DNA of 64,000 nt from Pogostemon cablin (Eukaryota; Streptophyta; Magnoliopsida; Lamiales; Lamiaceae), in NCBI GenBank assembly GCA_023678885.1, contig CM042986.1:1302001-1366000 (forward strand), written 5' to 3'. The notes beneath the pieces were generated by a model. It ran no database searches, was not told the DNA's origin, and saw only the letters and a list, made by a program, of their open reading frames with translations. The translations under genes and the position numbers were made by a program. Below, in pieces: positions 11,716 to 24,801 of this stretch (position 1 is its first letter; every line of letters starts with the position of its first letter).

Positions 11716-13650
11716 TTTCAAGAATTCAGAAAAGGGTTCACTAATTTAGCATTCACTTCCTATAGCTATTGATTTATGCTAGAGAGACGAAAAAAAAAGA
11801 TCTTTATAACTTTACAATGAAGCAAAAAAATCTGTGTTTTTATTTCCTCTGTAAAGCTCTCAATATATCGTCAATCTGTTTGGCCGGTATCAATTACAAT
11901 TTACAACTGTGTGGGGATTGTGGGTGTTCATATACATACAGGTGAGTGAAAAGATGCTGACATGTGGGGTTAGTTGTTCTCAATCACCATCTCAAATCAC
12001 TTATCCCTTGTTAGACACAGAATAATCTATAAATCTCCATTAAAATAAAGTTGCAAGTAGACCCCACCTCCACCTACAACCCCACCCCCACGAAGGGTGG
12101 TTTGTAAGGGGTTGTTAGACGGTTGTTTTTTTGCTTCGAGATAGAGTTAGCAGCTGCCATGTGGGGCTGATGTTTTCTCTAAATTCTTTTGCTGTTCTTT
12201 ACAGCATGAATCAATGTATTGAATTTTTGTGAAACTTAATTGGGACGTGCAATCTTTAGCTACACTTGAACTAGTGATGATTAAATTTGAAACTAGTTTT
12301 TGTTATTTAAAAGAAAAGGAAAACATTGATATCATTTCATATATACATAGAACTAGGTGGGTGCCACTAGTTTCTCACTTAAGTGAGAGACCAGGTTCGA
12401 TTTCGAGAATGAATTAGAATGAGAGATATAAGGAGACTTGGAGAAGTGTAGGTAAGATTGTGTGGTCCCATGTGTATAAAAAATGAAAAAAAAAAAAAAA
12501 AAAAAAAAAGACCATTTAGGCTCTTTGAAATGTATTAAAGTATGGTTTACGTGCGATTGATTTACAGCAAATCCGAATAATTTTCTAGTTATATTTTCTC
12601 CTTTCTAAATTAAGCATGGAAAATATCGAAATTAGTAGTATAATATGTACTCCAATTTAAGGAAGAAAAAAAAGGTCCTCTCATAGTTTCAGTTAATAAG
12701 CCAAACGAGCTCTGCGTGACGATCTTCTCTATGCTCCATTTCCCATGTTACCCTCTCCTTCATCTCTCTCACTCGCACACTACACCTCTTCAATTCCTCC
12801 GATCAGCCTTGCCACTCTCTTCGCCATTGTACGGTGGTTTCAGATTCCTCGCGGCTTTCAATTTATTCGCCTGGTTTATTTTCATCACTGTTTTTTTTTC
12901 CACTGTTCGTATTAAGAATCGGATTTGGTTCTGGATGCACGTATTATGCTGTTTTGTTGATCTGAATCCTAATTTATGCCTTTTTTTTTTTAGGAGATTT
13001 GAGTTTCCGTCGTAATTTGAGTTATTTCAGGTGACTGTAATTGACTAATTGAGCTGAATGTTAATTACGTATCTGTTTCGTGCGATTGTTTTTTTGAATG
13101 CAGTGTGGTTTGTTGAAACGAAAGTATGCATTTTGCTTGATTTTCTCAGTTATTTTCTCCTGTTTTCTTGGAGTCGGTTATGTGTTGTATATTCCTTGAA
13201 TCGTACTATTAATTTAGTGAAGTGTTTCCTTAGTTCATGCTTCGATTAGTTGCTTGTGATTTTCTTGCCTGTTCACTAACAGTTATTAATAAGACATGGT
13301 GCCCTTCAACTTCTGGCTTACTAAACTAAGAGTTTGAATGCTCTTTATGCTTATTTAAGTAGAATTTGTCAGTACATTGTTCTGAAGTTTCTGTTTTTAT
13401 AATGCAATTGTTTGCACGAATGCTAGAACACAATGCATAAATGCATGTGTGAATTTATGTGACTGAAGGCTCAAACAGTCAATGTAGCAACTTTTATAGC
13501 CTAATTCTATTGAAAGCATCAAATTCACATGATTGAAAGTTTTCCCATAAATTATATCTTTTCTGAAATTCAATCTTCAGATTTCTCAAATGACTTCTAT
13601 CCTTGATAGCTTGTCCGAACTTGGATTGTTTTGGTTGCATCGGCCCAAAA
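11716..13650. other. divergent spacer between the reticulon and accA genes, with a SINE
   Basis: Holds the upstream regions of two divergent genes. A SINE-like element ends in a 24-base A run at 12486-12509. From about 12720 to 13650 the sequence is pyrimidine-rich and then T-rich, consistent with a 5' leader and probable 5' UTR intron of the carboxyltransferase gene; exact leader exons cannot be fixed. No protein-coding gene is seen. Confidence 0.55.
12345..12509 (+). mobile_element. tRNA-derived SINE with poly(A) tail
   Basis: A short element with a Pol III box B match (GGTTCGATTTC, 12394-12404). Upstream is a CTAGGTGGGTGCC box A-like stretch. About 80 bases of body follow, then a perfect 24-A tail at 12486-12509. 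This layout is that of plant tRNA-derived SINEs. No clear target-site duplication was found, so the 5' boundary is approximate. Confidence 0.55.
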
Positions 13651-16600
13651 ATGGCTTCCATGGCCCATTCTCCGGTGTCATTTGCTGAGAATCTGTCTTC
13701 CAAGCCTACTGCTTCAGATCTTCTTAAGAGCTCTAGTAATGGAGCTTGCGGAATACCCCTAAGAGCCCTTGGAAGGGCCCAACTAGGTGCAAAAAGAAGA
13801 GATTTCACTATATGTGCGAAGATTAGGAAAGTAAAAAAACATGAGTATCCATGGCCCGAAGATCCCGACCTGAATGTGAAGGGTGGAGTTCTTAGCCACT
13901 TGTCACCTTTCAAGCCTTTGAAAGAGAAGCCAAAGCCAGTTACATTGGATTTTGAGAAAGCTCTGATTGATCTCCAGAAAAAAATAATTGATGTATGACT
14001 AATTTGAATTTTCAAAAAACATAAAATTCCCACTTAGAAAATATGATCACTTGGTTCAGTGCTGTCTGTGTTCTTGATACAGGTGCAAAAGATGGCAAAT
14101 GAAACTGGTCTTGATTTCAGTGAAAAGATTATTGAACTAGAAAATAAATACCAACAGGTTTAGTCAGTAATACCTTCTTTTAGTAACTTCAAATTCATGT
14201 GATACTGCAGTGTTTGATGCGTCTTTTAATATAATTGACCATTTTGATTGCAGGCTCTAAAGGATCGCTACACGCATTTAACTGCTATACAACGTGTGAA
14301 TATTGCACGACATCCCAACAGGCCAACATTTCTTGATCACATCTTTAATATTACTGACAAGGTCGGGTAGTTCCAAGTAATAATCTGCATTATTTTCTGT
14401 CAGTATATTAATAAAGGAGATGCACTTTTCTGGACAGACATACTAAGAAATAACCATTTTAATTTTAATCTTTTCGATTACAATTGTCCAATTTGTAGAG
14501 CTTCATGGCGATCGAGCTGGATATGATGATCCTGCTATAGTGACTGGGCTTGGCACCATAAATGGCAGAAGCTATATGTTCATGGGCCATCAGAAAGGAA
14601 GAAACACAAAAGAGAATATTCTACGGAACTTTGGGATGCCTACTCCTCATGGGTATGTATTTGAACATATCTTTACATCTAACATTTTGGGGTGAAGTAG
14701 TGTAAAGTGAAATGGATTCATCTGACATGTCCTTTCTACTTAATGATAACAATATGAATCTGCATGCGCTCAATGTGTTTCGGAATCCCAAAAATGCATT
14801 TAGGAAAATGTGGGGTTTCCTTTTTATTCTGGTTGAAATGATGACATACTGCTCTCAACAGTTACAGGAAGGCACTACGCATGATGCACTACGCTGATCA
14901 CCATGGATTTCCTATTGTTACCTTCATTGACACTCCAGGAGCCTATGCAGACCTTAAATCTGAAGAACTAGGCCAAGTACTTTATACTGAATCTTTAACG
15001 TAAACCCCTATTAGTGACTGAACTGTGCAAGCTAATTATCTTTTTCATTATATATAGGGGGAAGCAATAGCACAGAATTTGAGGACAATGTTTGGTCTGA
15101 AGGTACCAATCGTTTCAATTGTTATAGGCGAGGGGGGTTCTGGTGGAGCTCTGGCAATTGGTTGTGCTAACAAGCTATTGATGCTTGAAAATGCAGTCTT
15201 CTTCGTCGCCAGGTTCTTCTATAATAATAGAATTATAGAATAGTTTAAGATGCTTGATTCATATGTCCTCAGTCTAGATCAAATGAATTCTTTCAGTCTT
15301 AATGGGAGTCATAAATCCATCATTTGATCAATTGCCTTGCATTGTCTGTATCATCCTTTAGCTATGGAGCTCCCAATTTTTTAGTTTATTACTTCCCAGT
15401 AAATTTTATTACTTTAGCCTGTTGCTCTACCATCACTAACCAGGGGAGTTGGGACTTGGGATAGGGGTTGTTTAAGGTATTCCTTCATGATTATAAATTA
15501 TAATGAAACATCCTTTTTTACAAATGAGAATTCTGGTACCCGAATCTTGCTTAAAAATATTGTGTGCATTTTTATAAAAAAGGCAAATCTAAATCTTTAG
15601 TCATATTGCTGAAACATGGCTGGTAATCTATTCTTGATCTTGCTCTCTTGGGATAGTACATCATGCACTTCGACAAATGTTAATTCATAATCTGGAAAGA
15701 TTTTTCTTCTGTGGTTATCACATGCCACGTGCACAATCAATTATGATATAACTGAATGGGTGATAACATTTCTGTAATTAACACAAAAAACCCACACTTG
15801 GCTATTGTTGGCCGGTCCTTCTAGAGTCTGGTTCCCCTATCAACTTGTTGTCAACTTCAAATATATACTCTAGTTACTCACTTTGTCCTTCTCATTTCCA
15901 CGTTACAGCCCTGAAGCGTGTGCTGCAATTTTGTGGAAAACTGCTAAAGCTTCCCCAAAGGTGGTGGTTTAAGGATGTCAGATTTGGTATCTTTGTCAGA
16001 ATAGTTGTTTTAGTTTAGTTTTAACTCAACTACAACTTCTTTCCAGGCTGCTGAGAAGCTAAAGATAACAGCTAAAGAATTAACCAGGCTACAAATTGCT
16101 GACGGTACCATCCCGGTAATATTCACTGATGTTACCCTCTCTCTGTGCCCTGTTTTCTTTCATTGTCCTGTAATTTTCCTCCTTCCAGTTCCGGTTATCC
16201 TGTCCTTCTGTTGCTGCAATATAGTAGTTTCATTATTCAAGGATGTGGTGTAGTGTTCTTTCAGCATGGGATTTTCCCTTTAAGACTTGATTTCTGAAAG
16301 GGATTCATATTATTAGATGCTCTGATAGTCGATCATTTTTTGCCTCATCTATCTTATAATGTTTCTTCAGGTTAGAGTTGGATGTTGATATGATTCACAT
16401 TTCGTAATCTGTGCTTCTTGCAGGAACCACTAGGTGGTGCACATGCAGATCCCTATTGGACTTCTCAACAAATAAAAGCTGCAATTGTCGAATCAATGGA
16501 TGTGAGTTGCATGCTTCAATTTCCACTATAGTGACTTTCTTAGTGCATCTCTTCAACTAAAAGGCATACCTGGATTGTGTAGGAACTTTTAAAGATGGAC

Positions 16601-17698
16601 ACTGAAGCATTAATAAAGCATAGAGCTGAAAAGTTCCGGAAACTTGGTGGATTCCAAGAGGGGATACCAATTGACCCCAAAAGAAAGATCAACATGAAAA
16701 AGAAAGAAGAAGCCATTGTTCAGATTGACAAAACTTCAGAGTTGGAGTTGAAGGGAGAGGTTGAAAAACTGAAACAGCAGATTATAGATTCAAGTAAATC
16801 TTCTACAGGGTCCCCCGAGACCGGAGTAAAGGAGATGATTGACAAACTTAAAATAGAGATCGACTATGAATATGATGAGGCTGCAAAAGCTATAGGAATG
16901 GAGGAAAAGATTTTGATGGTGCGCAAAGAAGTCAAAAAAGCACGAAGTGTAGATGATCAACTTGCATATCCTGCTTTAAAGGAAAAGATCAAACAACTCA
17001 TGGAAGAATTCAATGAAAAAGTTCCTTCAGCTCCTAACTACTCTAGCTTGATGTCTAAACTTGATATGCTGGATGAACTTTCCAAAGCATTGAATTCCTC
17101 GGAAAATAGCTCCAGGAATGATGCTTTGAAAACCCAGATTAACAAGAGTTACAAGGAAATCATGGATCGGCCAGACATTAAACAAAAGGTTGAGACACTT
17201 CAGGCTGAGATATCAAACTCCGGTGGGGTTTCAGATATTAGCTCAAACCCAGAGCTAATGGAAAAGGTTACACAGTTGCGCAGAGAGCTAGATTCAGAGT
17301 TCAAGGCAGCTCTCAAGTCTTCGGGTTTGCAAGTGGCCGCTTCTAATCCAACCTCAATGGCAAGGACTAATGCTTTTAACACAGAGGTTCACATGATTAT
17401 AGATGATATCGTGAAGTCTTCAGATTTGAAAGACAAGATCGAGATGCTGAATGCTGAGGTTGCAAAATCTGGAAACACACCTGATGAAGATTCTAAAAGT
17501 AAAATTGATGCTTTGTTAGCAGAAATTAAGAATGAGATCAAGGAGTCTATGAGTTCCTCAGAATTGAAAGAAAAGTACGAGAAGCTGGCGGCTGAGACAT
17601 TAGGAGCTCCCCAATCTTCAGTAGAAAGCACAACAGATAACCATTCTCAAGAGTCTCTAGTAAATGTCGATCTAGAAGCTATCCGCAACTCTATCTAA
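13651..17698 (+). CDS. CAC3: plastid acetyl-CoA carboxylase, carboxyltransferase subunit alpha
   Basis: Alpha subunit of the heteromeric plastid acetyl-CoA carboxylase. With plastid-encoded beta it moves the carboxyl group from biotin to acetyl-CoA, the committing step of fatty-acid synthesis. Ten coding exons: 13651-13992, 14083-14157, 14254-14361, about 14501-14652, 14862-14976, 15058-15212, 15909-15960, about 16047-16115, 16424-16501 and 16583-17698. They give about 753 residues, against roughly 770 in Arabidopsis. In order: a transit peptide (about residues 1-50), the carboxyltransferase domain with MGHQKGRNTKEN, TPGAYADLKSEELGQ and the glycine-rich oxyanion loop GEGGSGGALAIG, then a plant-specific coiled-coil extension of about 350 residues made of related LKxKIExLxAE units. 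The exon 3/4 junction is irregular: the expected acceptor reads AA instead of AG. An out-of-frame upstream ORF overlaps the start. Confidence 0.94.
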
Positions 17699-19610
17699 TG
17701 TAAGTTCATGTTTCGTTCATTTTTATCTGTCTATGCTTATTTCCTCCGTCGTAATGCTATGCATGAACCACATTCACAGCTCAAGATTATTGAAGCTGCC
17801 AATATTCATTGGCTTTCTGAAGGACACTAGTAATTTGAAGATGATTTTACACTTTTTTTGGGAGAAATGTTGGTGATTGATTTGGCTTGGATATTCCATA
17901 TGTTGCTTTCAGCTCTGTTGATTGGGAGTTTGGAGTAGATAGAAGTAGGGTGTTGTCATAGATTTCAAATTTCATATTTTGCAACCTGTTAGTGCTTAAG
18001 AAGGATATTATTTGAATTTTTTTATGAAATTAGAGTAAACTTATTTCGTTGTTACTTCGAAAATATAAAACTTTTTTAAACACTTGTTTGCTAAGTTAAA
18101 ATTTACCATACTTGAAACATTTTAAGATCACCAAGTATGGTAAATTTTACGATAACATAGTAAAATTTTTCTTACAAATTTAGTTAAAATAGTGAGTATT
18201 CTCATTTTTCTCTATCCTGATATAATTTTAGTGTGTTGAATAAGGATATTTGGTCGATTATTAATTAAAGACTTAAATAGGAAGATAGATGTATAATTAA
18301 GAACACACTAAAATAAAATGAAATGATATCTTAATAGCACTGATGGGTTTTTTTTTTTTTTTAGTTTTTTGAAGAAACATGGGGAATTGTTATCATCATT
18401 TAAAAGGCTTTAATAACGGGCTTTGGGCTAATGACGTAATAACGAATTTTCTTAATACCACTAATGGGCTTTGATAAATTTCAATTCTAGCTATACCTAC
18501 CAAGTGTACCGTCTACATTAATTATTACGGCCCATCAATTAAAATCGTTTACCTTCAACTTAAGATTATAGGGATATTTCTCAGTAATTGATTCGGATAA
18601 AGGTAAATAATATAAATAAAAATAAAAATAACAACAAAATTCACCTATAATAAAGTAAAGACTAAAGATGGTGCAAGAATAAGAATAAGGTGTGATAATA
18701 TTTTAAGGTAAAGTAAGGATGTAGTGAATTATTTTGTTAATAATTTATTGTATAAATAAAGAGTGTAAAATAAATATAATATTTCTAATAAAAATTAATA
18801 ACTAATTATAAAAATATAAAATGATGTTTTCTATGAATGGTTTCACGTTATTCTAAATAATAAACTTTTATAGCTAAAGTTAAAAAGAATAAGTCTTGCG
18901 TGAGATTGTCTCAAAATAGTGATAAAAAAGTTATCACTATTTGCTATATAAAATATTATTATTATTTATTTATATTATAAATTATTAATAAAATAATATT
19001 ATTACTTTTGTATCATTTTTTTATTATAGAGATTATCACCTTTCATTTATTACGTCATGTTATTGCGAACTTCAAATCCCAATATCAAAATAAATTGAAG
19101 GATGGTGGCATGTGTATTAGTTTGGGTTTTAATATACTTACATGATTTAAAAATATCTGCAACTCACTATGTGTAATTATTCTTTGTTAAAAAACAATGA
19201 AATAGAGAAATCGAATTTATAAAGTTGGTATTACTATATTTATCTCATTTTGCTCTTAAAAAAAAAAGAAAAAGTAAAGTAGTTAATTAATTAATTAATT
19301 AAGAGATCACCCCAACGAAAATTTTCCATACTGCCAAACACGCCGTACGGAAAAAAATGCAAATATCGGAAATTGCAAGGGCGAATAACTGATTTCCAAC
19401 AAGTCTTCACTGGTTTGAGGGAAAATTAAAATTAAAAGAGAAAATAATAAAAACTGTTGAGTTTTCTGAGCTCAATTCAGCCCGAACTGTTATCTTTCTC
19501 TCAGATCTCCAAAACCTCTCAGTAGGGCTTTGACTACACACGATTTTGGGCCCTTTACCCCTATTTTTTATCTTTGGGTTTCAATCAACTCAAATCTTTG
19601 TGCTTAATTC
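17699..19610. other. intergenic spacer, AT-rich, with a perfect inverted repeat
   Basis: 3' flank of the carboxyltransferase gene and upstream region of DEX1. It contains a 17-base perfect inverted repeat (18098-18148) and a second 12-base pair of arms (18226-18237 and 18302-18313). A TTAA run near 19290 and promoter-like sequence with GGGCCC near 19550 precede DEX1. No gene is seen. Confidence 0.55.
18098..18148. repeat. perfect 17-bp inverted repeat (hairpin)
   Basis: AAAATTTACCATACTTG at 18098-18114 is the exact reverse complement of 18132-18148, with a 17-base loop. It lies about 400 bases past the stop codon of the carboxyltransferase gene. It could be the core of a small MITE or a transcript-end structure; the flanks are not symmetrical. 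Confidence 0.85.
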
Positions 19611-22600
19611 ATGAAAACTTGGAATCTTTTATATTTTAGTTTTCTTGTTTTCTTGTGTTTGAGTTTCGAGTATGGCGTTTCTCAATCGGAGGAGGAAAAG
19701 AAGAACAAATTTCGAGAGCGTGAGGCCACTGACGATTCCCTTGGTTACCCCAATTTGTAAGTTGTTAAAATCTTTCTCCCTTTTTTGTGTGGATTAACAT
19801 CTCGCATTCGTATTCTGGTAATTTAATCAAATATTCTATTTTTCATGGTTTAGAATCTTGATTGGGTTGCCATTAGTAGATTGATGCATAGTAGTTGCTG
19901 GTACCAGAATAGTGTCGTTAATGTTGTTCTTATGAAGTTCTCATATGTGATTTTCATTCGGCATATATTTAGTTAAGCTATTCAAACATACATTCACGTG
20001 TATATATGTGCAACTTTTTTACCAATTAACTTATGTACTGCACTTGATGTTATATTATGTGACTAGTGATGAGGATGATCTGTTGAATACTCAATGCCCT
20101 CGGCATTTGGAACTTCGGTGGCAAACTGAAGTGAGTTCAAGTGTATATGCGTCACCGTTGATTGCGGATATTAACAGGTAATGGATGGAATCAGAGTTTC
20201 TGCTGTAAGTTTTCATGTTACACTAATTTCACTTTCTCTTATGTTTTTCTCGGTTATATTTTACTGAAGTCTGAAGTACATAGTGAAAAAACCAAATTAA
20301 ACATTGACAAAGTGTAAAGTCAACCCAGGGTGGTTCAGTTTTTAGATGGCCAAAAGATTAACTTTTTATATCTACACTGAGCTGTGGCCAGACCCTATAT
20401 GAATGGCGCTCTTAAACAAAATCTGCATGCTTGCTTGCTTGTTTTGGAGGGCTTTTGTATTTATTTTTCTTTGCATTAACAATGAAATCTTATTAAAAAA
20501 TTTCATGTGAACTCCAGCGATGGAAAGCTTGAAATAGTGATTCCTTCTTTTGTGCATTACTTGGATGTGCTTGAAGGGTCTGATGGAGATAAATTACCAG
20601 GTACCAATAAAATGCTATCACGCCTAGAAAACATTGTCTATAATATGAACAAATACTCTAATAAGTCTGGAAGGATAGATTCATAAAGAATCAAAAACTT
20701 AGACACAGAATTTACCTTTGCCTTTATTTTCATGATTGACTGTGCTTCGTTTGTATTCATACTCTGTGTCAGGGTGGCCAGCTTTTCATCAGTCAACTGT
20801 TCATTCTAGTCCTCTTCTGTATGATATTGACAAGGATGGCGTTAGAGAAATTGCTTTAGCTACCTACAATGGTGAAGTACTCTTTTTCAGGTAAAATCCA
20901 ATTCTGCATGCTAGTGCATCCTTCACCCTCGGAGTGATGGTTGTCCTGATCTAGTTTACTCTCTTTCTTTGGATAATAGGGTTTCAGGATACATGATGTC
21001 AGATAAACTGAAGATCCCGAGGTTGAAAGTTAAAAAGGACTGGTTTGTGGGCTTGCACCCAGATCCTGTTGACCGTTCCCACCCAGATGTTCATGATGAC
21101 CAACTGACACAGGATGCTTTTGTGGATTCTATAATCCGTAAGCCTGTTTCTGTGTCCTATATGTTCTGCACTTTTTCTTCTAAGTATTTTATTTAAATAA
21201 CTTTAAAGCAATGGAAAAATATCATTGTCTTTAAATCCTGAATTTATTTAATGGATAAATTTAAATAATTCTAAACAATATCACAGGTGAAGAGACTCAA
21301 TACAATATGCTAAAATTTATCATATGCTAATCATATTGTTATAGTTTCTAAAGATTTAGATAAATTCATTTGTCAGTGTGAGAAACTTTTGGAGTACATA
21401 GAAATTTTTTTCTATCATATAGGAATGTTTAATTATGTTATTGCATGGATTTTGCATAACGGGTAAGGAGCTTCTGTAGCCACCTCATGCAAATAGGCAC
21501 AAGCTATTTTGTATCAGAGACCATATGTGTTCTAGTTTTGCCATCACCATGGTCCTTGTCTTCGTAACATCTCTGTAACTGACATGCACGCTCTATCATT
21601 GAGGCAGCACTCTGACTGCAACAATTAGGGTGTTTAGGCTATGTTATTTATTTGGTAATAAGTAATAATATCTTGAATAGTGTTGTTATCAGCACATGAG
21701 GATTTGTTATAAAATGCCGCATGGAGTTGCATTTTGGTCATTGAGAGGGATAACGCTAAGTCTTCTGGTTATCCTGCCCATGCCCCAACCCCCACCCTGC
21801 TTTTATTTTTTTCTAAATTCTGCCAGCTTGTTGATGATGTATGTTTATTAGAATGCATCTCAAATTTGAAATAAAATTTTCAGAGCACAATGAGAGCATT
21901 CCTGCAAACATAACTCACTCCACAGAGGGTCACAATGACTTATCAAATCCTGTTCCTGAAGTAGTCCATCACGACACATTAGAAAACACCTCTTCCGATA
22001 GTCAACCTGATCATTTGAATGAATCTAAGATAGAGACAGGGAAAACGAATGATAGCCAGCCTGAAGTAAACATCCAGATGCCACTAAACACAAATGATAC
22101 GTCTTCTGTCTCTGGATCTGAGAAAGTCAGAGTCCAAGAAAATGATAAGCCTGCTAGAAGGAGGCTTCTTGAAGATAAAGATATGAAAGGCAATGAGGAT
22201 GTTCAAGCTGCTACAGTGGAAAATGATGGAGTTCTTGAAGCGGAAGCTGATTCTTCATTTGAGTTACTTAGAGATAATGATGAGTTGGCTGATGAGTATA
22301 ACTATGATTATGATGATTATGTTGATGAGAATATGTGGGGGGATGAGGAATGGACTGAAGCTCAGCATGAGCAATTGGAAGATTATGTTCACATAGATGC
22401 GCATGTCTTGTGTACCCCGGTGAGTAATGTGATGCATGACGATTTCTTATTAGCTTTCTGTTAACTTGAACTCAATTTTAGCTTTAATTGTCCTCAGGTC
22501 ATAGCAGACATAGATAAGGATGGTATCTCTGAGATGATTGTTGCTGTTTCTTACTTTTTTGACCGTGAGTAAGTTTACGTCTACCTGAAAATAATCTCAC

Positions 22601-24801
22601 TTATCTTTTGGTCTATTTATAGTTGATTTGGGTGATGTTTTAAGTAGGCTGTGGTTTAAATTTTAGGAGACATTCTGGCTGCTTTAGCAACATTTGATAT
22701 GTTTCTAATGATTTGAAACTTACAAAGTTGCCAGCATGGATATTTCAGCTAATTAAAGTTTGGCAGGTATTATGACAATCCAGAGCATTTGAAGGAACTT
22801 GGTGGTATAGATATTGGAAAGTATGTTGCTGGTGGTATTGTTGTTTTCAACCTCAACACAAAGGAAGTTAAATGGACTACACCACTGGATCAAAGTACCG
22901 ATACTGGAAATTTTCGTGCCTATATATACTCATCTCCTACAGTTGCTGATTTGGATGGTGATGGGAATATGGATATTATAGTTGGCACTTCTTTTGGCCT
23001 GTTTTATGTCTTGGACCACAAGGGTGAGTATTCTCTTGTATTAGATTATCGTAACTTACGAAGAGTTTATTTTAAGAATTATGTCAAAAATACGCCATTT
23101 GAAGTTTGTTAAGGCTTCCAATTTATGATTCACAAGAAGTCAATTTATTTTTTTTGTTTTGGTTAAGCAAATTTTTATTTTATTTTATTTTTGAAGTGAG
23201 TTGCACTAATTGAAAAATACATTCTTGGTACGTGAATAGTAAATAGCCTTAATCTCACATACCAGAAGTTATTGTTTAGATCACTGTGGTCAGGTGTGTA
23301 AGTTTTCCTCTGGTTCAGCTATCGTCCAGTACATCTTTTGTAATGCTTCTAATTTCTGATTCAGGGAACGTTAGAGAGAAGTTTCCCCTTGAAATGGCTG
23401 AAATTCAAGGAGCAGTAGTTGCAGGTGATATTAATGATGATGGAAAAATCGAATTAGTGACTGCTGATGCCCATGGAAATATTGCTGCTTGGACTCCGCA
23501 AGGAAAGGAGATTTGGGAAAGACATGTTAAGAGCCTTGTTCCACAGGTAATCTCAGAATGCTGACCCCTATATATGGTTGTATTGGGCTTTCTGTGTCCA
23601 TCATATAATCAAGTACGCATTTTCTCTAGGGCCCCAGCATTGGAGATGTGGATGGGGACGGCCACACTGATGTTGTTGTGCCAACATTGTCTGGAAACAT
23701 ATATGTTCTTAGCGGCAAGGATGGATCGTTTGTGCGTCCATATCCATATAAGACACATGGTAGAGTAATGAATCAAGTTCTTCTAGTTGATCTGAAAAAA
23801 CGTGGGGAGAAGCAGAAGGGACTCACAATTGTTAGCACCTCATTTGATGGGTATTTATACCTAATAGATGGCCCTACTTCCTGTGCTGATGTTGTGGATA
23901 TCGGCGAAACAGCGTAAGATAGTTTTAAACCCTTTTGAAAACTGGCCATTATTTTAAACTGTTGTCTACTGCCATTTCTCTTTCCTCTGAAAAGGTACTC
24001 TTATGCTTTGACAGGTATAGCATGGTTTTGGCTGAAAATGTGGATGGTGGGGATGACCTTGATCTTGTAGTTTCCACCATGAATGGAAATGTCTTTTGTT
24101 TTTCAACTCCTTCACCTCATCTTCCTCTCAAAGTAGGATATAACTCAACAAATTCCACCTGCTTATGCTTGTTGTTAGATGTTTATTTTTCTTAAAAATT
24201 TGTAATTCCAGGCATGGAGATCACCAAACCAAGGGAGAAATAATGCTGCACACCGTCATGATCGCCAAGGAATCTATGTTACCCCATCATCACGTGCTTT
24301 CCGAGATGAAGAAGGGAAGAACTTTTGGGTGGAAGTAGAGATTGTTGATAAATACAGGTTTCCATCTGGCTCCCAGGCACCTTACAATGTAACAGTAAGT
24401 AACTAAAACCTGCTACGTTCTGTTCTACTTACTTTTTAATCATCTTGTATTCTTATCGCGTCTTTTCATCCTTATAATCGTAGATAAGTTTGTTGGTTCC
24501 TGGTAATTACCAAGGAGAGAGAACGATTAAGCATTACCAAATCTTTGATCAACCTGGAACACATCGGATCAAACTCCCAACAGTTGGAGTAAGAACAGCC
24601 GGTACGGTGCTGGTGGAGATGGTTGACAAGAACGGAATCTATTTTTCAGACGATTTCTCCCTAACCTTCCATATGTACTACTACAAACTGTTGAAATTGA
24701 TTCTTGTCCTTCCAATGCTCGGAATGTTTGGTATCCTCGTGATCTTTCGCCCACAGGAAGGAATGCCTCTGCCTTCATTTTCAAGGAACACCGACTTGTG
24801 A
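19611..24801 (+). CDS. DEX1: DEX1-type calcium-binding membrane protein (exine formation)
   Basis: Thirteen coding exons: 19611-19756, 20067-20177, 20518-20600, 20773-20890, 20980-21137, 21884-22419, 22498-22568, 22767-23023, 23365-23546, 23630-23913, 24015-24132, 24212-24394 and 24484-24801. All are in phase, giving 854 residues (Arabidopsis DEX1 about 896). An N-terminal signal peptide (LLYFSFLVFLCLSF) is followed by FG-GAP/integrin-alpha-like repeats with acidic Ca-binding loops: DIDKDG (twice), DLDGDGNMD, DINDDGKIE and DVDGDGHTD. A poorly conserved acidic insert lies at about residues 206-384 and includes YNYDYDDYVDENMWGDEEW. A C-terminal transmembrane helix (LLKLILVLPMLGMFGILVIF) precedes a short tail. 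In Arabidopsis DEX1 acts in primexine assembly on microspores, in the secretory pathway or at the plasma membrane. The start ATG is the one that yields the signal peptide. Confidence 0.95.

Noticed and set aside
12716..13249. ORFs rich in Phe, Leu and Cys upstream of the carboxyltransferase gene
   Set aside because: Produced by T/C-rich leader and intron sequence; hydrophobic only because of base composition.
13494..14033. 179-codon minus-strand ORF opposite the first accA exon
   Set aside because: Mirror of a confirmed coding exon; no independent homology.
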